14,966 nucleotides of DNA from an uncultured Bacteroidota bacterium. Its GTDB lineage: Bacteria > Bacteroidota > Bacteroidia > Chitinophagales > Chitinophagaceae. The notes beneath the pieces were generated by a model, which saw nothing but the letters and a program-made list of their open reading frames with translations, did no database searches and was not told where the DNA came from. Positions 13,064-14,966 of this stretch are shown in pieces (the first letter of the stretch is position 1; each line of letters starts with the position of its first letter). A program made the translations under genes and the position numbers. The stretch spans positions 1 to 14,966 of the forward strand of contig CAIRSV010000213.1 of the NCBI GenBank assembly GCA_903881265.1, in the 5' to 3' direction.

Positions 13064-14966
13064 TTACTCAATCACTATTTTTCTGCTGCTTGATTTTCCG
13101 TTTCGTGTGATCGTTGCCACGTACACACCGCTAGTTAAATGACTCGTATCAAAACTTAGCCTCCCGATTGATTTCGCGAATGGGATTGTGATTTGTTGAC
13201 CAACTGAATTTGAGAATACAATAGTTGCATCTTCGATTTCCGGAGCCTCTATGGTAAAGCGATCAGTAGCAGGATTAGGATAAATTTTTAATTCGTTGGC
13301 TTCAACCAAATCATCATAACTTAATGGAAAATCAACCGTGAAGTTATACTCGATTGTAGCACCAAAATCAGGATTGAACAACTTTAATGTGGTGCCATTT
13401 GAACGAAGGAATTTAAGAACACCCGCTCCATCGCTATTATTCCAGAAGCTAATGCCGTCTTCATCCGTATCTGTCATTACAAATTTGTAGCAACCATAAG
13501 GCAGGTTCAAGGTATCGCGATAGGTAGTCGTATTTGATAAACCCTGTCGACTTAATAGTATGTTACCAGCCTCATCAAAAACTTTGTAGGATGTTTCAGA
13601 AGCGGCGGTGTTTGTTCTGTGATAAATAATGAAATTAGCAGGAACGACATCTGTTATTTTAAACTGGGAGTTCATTTTGTTGTTGAATGCATATTGATCA
13701 GTGCTACCGTTAGGATTCATCAGTTCGACATGAAAGTCGTTATCGACTGTTTTGACATTCACCCAAAGATTGGCTGTTGGCAATTCTACTTCAGTCTTTT
13801 CAAGTGGATCAAGATACCCTGTCCAATTTAAAAAGCTTTTAACGGTATTGTCATTTATCCAATATTCAATACGAAGTGATGTAAGCGCTGTAGAGCCAGT
13901 GTTTTGAATTAGTATTTTCGGACTTGCGCAAATCGATTGTTGTCTGATATATTCGATTTTACTACTTGGCGCCATAATATCAAGAACAGCCGCATCAAGT
14001 GTAAAATTGATGGCTCCGTAACTCACCAATTGTTCTGTTACGATATAATTTGAATTTCCGATAGCTGGACTTACCACTGGCAGCATATGATAATCGACCA
14101 ACGCTGATTGACCCGGTGTTACTAAGTTTGTAATATCAAATTCTTTCAGGTCTGTCGCCATTCCTGGGCACCATCCACAACGATCATAAATCCAAGTACC
14201 TCCTTGAGGATAGACAGGATTTGAGGCACATTTTTTATACAGTGTCCATTCAAACTCGTTGGCACCGCCATTGACATTCAAGCTATGGACACGTGGAATA
14301 AATTCACCTTCCTGCCCATGTCCAGTGATCATAGAACGCACCTTGAAATAGCTTGCAGTGGCATTCATCATGACATTTCTTGGCTCGAAATAAAAGTCAG
14401 TAATGATTTGATTATAATTACAGTTGCCCGGTTGTCGCCACAGTTGTGTGATGTCTTTCACATCGCGGACAGGTGTACCAACAATAAACAGGAATTTGAT
14501 ATCCATATTTTCTTGCCATTGACCACCACGTTCTACACTCATTCGTTTTGATCCGTTTAAGATTGGTAAGAAATCAGTCATATCAAATGTCCATGTCTTA
14601 CCATTCATGCCCATATCAAGATTAATACCATAAGGCGTTACAAAGGACATGATTTCGTATTTCGAAGGAGTTCGATCCATATAGGGCAAATTTGAAATAT
14701 TGATAGTGCCATTAGGCGCCACAACAAATGAATCTATTTTAGCACCAGTTAACCCATCATATAAATAACTGAATGTGGCATTCCAGTAAAGCGACGTATT
14801 CACAAGATTGTATACATCACTTTGCGATGTTCCTGCATTCGACAAAATAGAATAGGTTCGCACAATATTTGGCGAAGCCGGTAAGGAGTCAACCACATTG
14901 ATATTCGTATTTGTCAATGCATACGTGCCTTGAAGGAAGGTCATCGTAGGTCTGTTTGATGTTTCA
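13064..14966 (-). CDS. Secreted PNGase F-like protein with T9SS type A sorting domain (5' end outside window)
   Basis: The frame is open to the right edge (upstream of Met at 14944 it reads ETSNRPT), so the N-terminus and signal peptide are missing. Residues are numbered from that Met. Residues about 93-315 resemble peptide-N-glycosidase F: SFVTPYGINLDMG, FDMTDF, KFLFIVGTPVRDV, GHGQEGEFIPRVHSLNV and a CASNPVYPQGGTWIYDRCGWCPGMA block. Glu214 aligns with PNGase F catalytic Glu206; Glu138 or Glu145 may match Glu118. The Asp60 equivalent is not evident and may lie beyond the window. Residues about 325-430 look like a CARDB-type beta sandwich, and 435-540 like a cell-surface beta domain (YGCYKFVMTDTDEDGISFW). 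ELKIYPNPATDRFTIEAPE to the end (551-626) is the type IX secretion sorting tail. It is probably exported and cell-surface attached, but de-N-glycosylase activity is unproven. Confidence 0.88.
   Translation of the reverse strand, partial: ETSNRPTMTFLQGTYALTNTNINVVDSLPASPNIVRTYSILSNAGTSQSDVYNLVNTSLYWNATFSYLYDGLTGAKIDSFVVAPNGTINISNLPYMDRTPSKYEIMSFVTPYGINLDMGMNGKTWTFDMTDFLPILNGSKRMSVERGGQWQENMDIKFLFIVGTPVRDVKDITQLWRQPGNCNYNQIITDFYFEPRNVMMNATASYFKVRSMITGHGQEGEFIPRVHSLNVNGGANEFEWTLYKKCASNPVYPQGGTWIYDRCGWCPGMATDLKEFDITNLVTPGQSALVDYHMLPVVSPAIGNSNYIVTEQLVSYGAINFTLDAAVLDIMAPSSKIEYIRQQSICASPKILIQNTGSTALTSLRIEYWINDNTVKSFLNWTGYLDPLEKTEVELPTANLWVNVKTVDNDFHVELMNPNGSTDQYAFNNKMNSQFKITDVVPANFIIYHRTNTAASETSYKVFDEAGNILLSRQGLSNTTTYRDTLNLPYGCYKFVMTDTDEDGISFWNNSDGAGVLKFLRSNGTTLKLFNPDFGATIEYNFTVDFPLSYDDLVEANELKIYPNPATDRFTIEAPEIEDATIVFSNSVGQQITIPFAKSIGRLSFDTSHLTSGVYVATITRNGKSSSRKIVIE

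Noticed and set aside
13619..14551. Plus-strand open frames of 70 and 88 residues (13619-13831 and 14285-14551) opposite the T9SS cargo gene
   Set aside because: They are antisense to clear beta-sandwich and PNGase F-like coding sequence and have no recognisable features.

Overview
The window looks like a chromosomal stretch of a Bacteroidota bacterium, most plausibly of the Chitinophagia/Sphingobacteriia side, although the genus cannot be read from it. The evidence is the protein families: a Porin_10-type barrel, a DUF4397 lipoprotein, and a PNGase F-like protein with a type IX secretion sorting tail. In addition, Bacteroidota-type promoter elements (TAnnTTTG, some with TTG about 19-20 bases upstream) precede most genes, and no start codon has a recognisable Shine-Dalgarno sequence. 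Base composition is moderately AT-rich throughout. I see no insertion sequence, phage gene, CRISPR array, tRNA or rRNA.

Layout, left to right. (1) Positions 1-2000, plus strand: rplL (ribosomal protein L7/L12), a strong UUCG-loop terminator, then eno (enolase) with its own promoter and a strong terminator. The rpoB gene that normally follows rplL is not here. (2) Positions 2080-6240, plus strand: purine nucleoside phosphorylase, an outer-membrane Porin_10-like protein that starts at TTG, and an inner-membrane MFS transporter. Together these could form a purine-nucleoside uptake and salvage set, but the substrate of neither membrane protein is known. (3) Positions 6297-8912, minus strand: a PLP-dependent class I aminotransferase with a rhomboid protease 3 bases downstream, then a separately promoted DUF4397 lipoprotein. 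(4) Positions 9040-13047, plus strand: a surface-polysaccharide module of a Wzx-type flippase, a Wzz-type chain-length regulator and a Wzy/WaaL-type polymerase or ligase. The last two abut as TAGATG, and no glycosyltransferase is in the window. (5) Positions 13064-14966, minus strand: the C-terminal part of a large secreted protein with a PNGase F-like catalytic region, a CARDB-like region and a T9SS type A sorting domain. It runs off the right edge.

Nothing here is a plainly new system; the content is mainly housekeeping and envelope genes. The points most worth checking are a bimodal distance between the -7 promoter element and the start codon (4-6 bases versus 17-21), which predicts leaderless mRNAs for several genes; the separation of rplL from rpoBC; an Asn-to-Asp change at the base-recognition position of the nucleoside phosphorylase; and the polysaccharide assembly trio beside a T9SS cargo gene.
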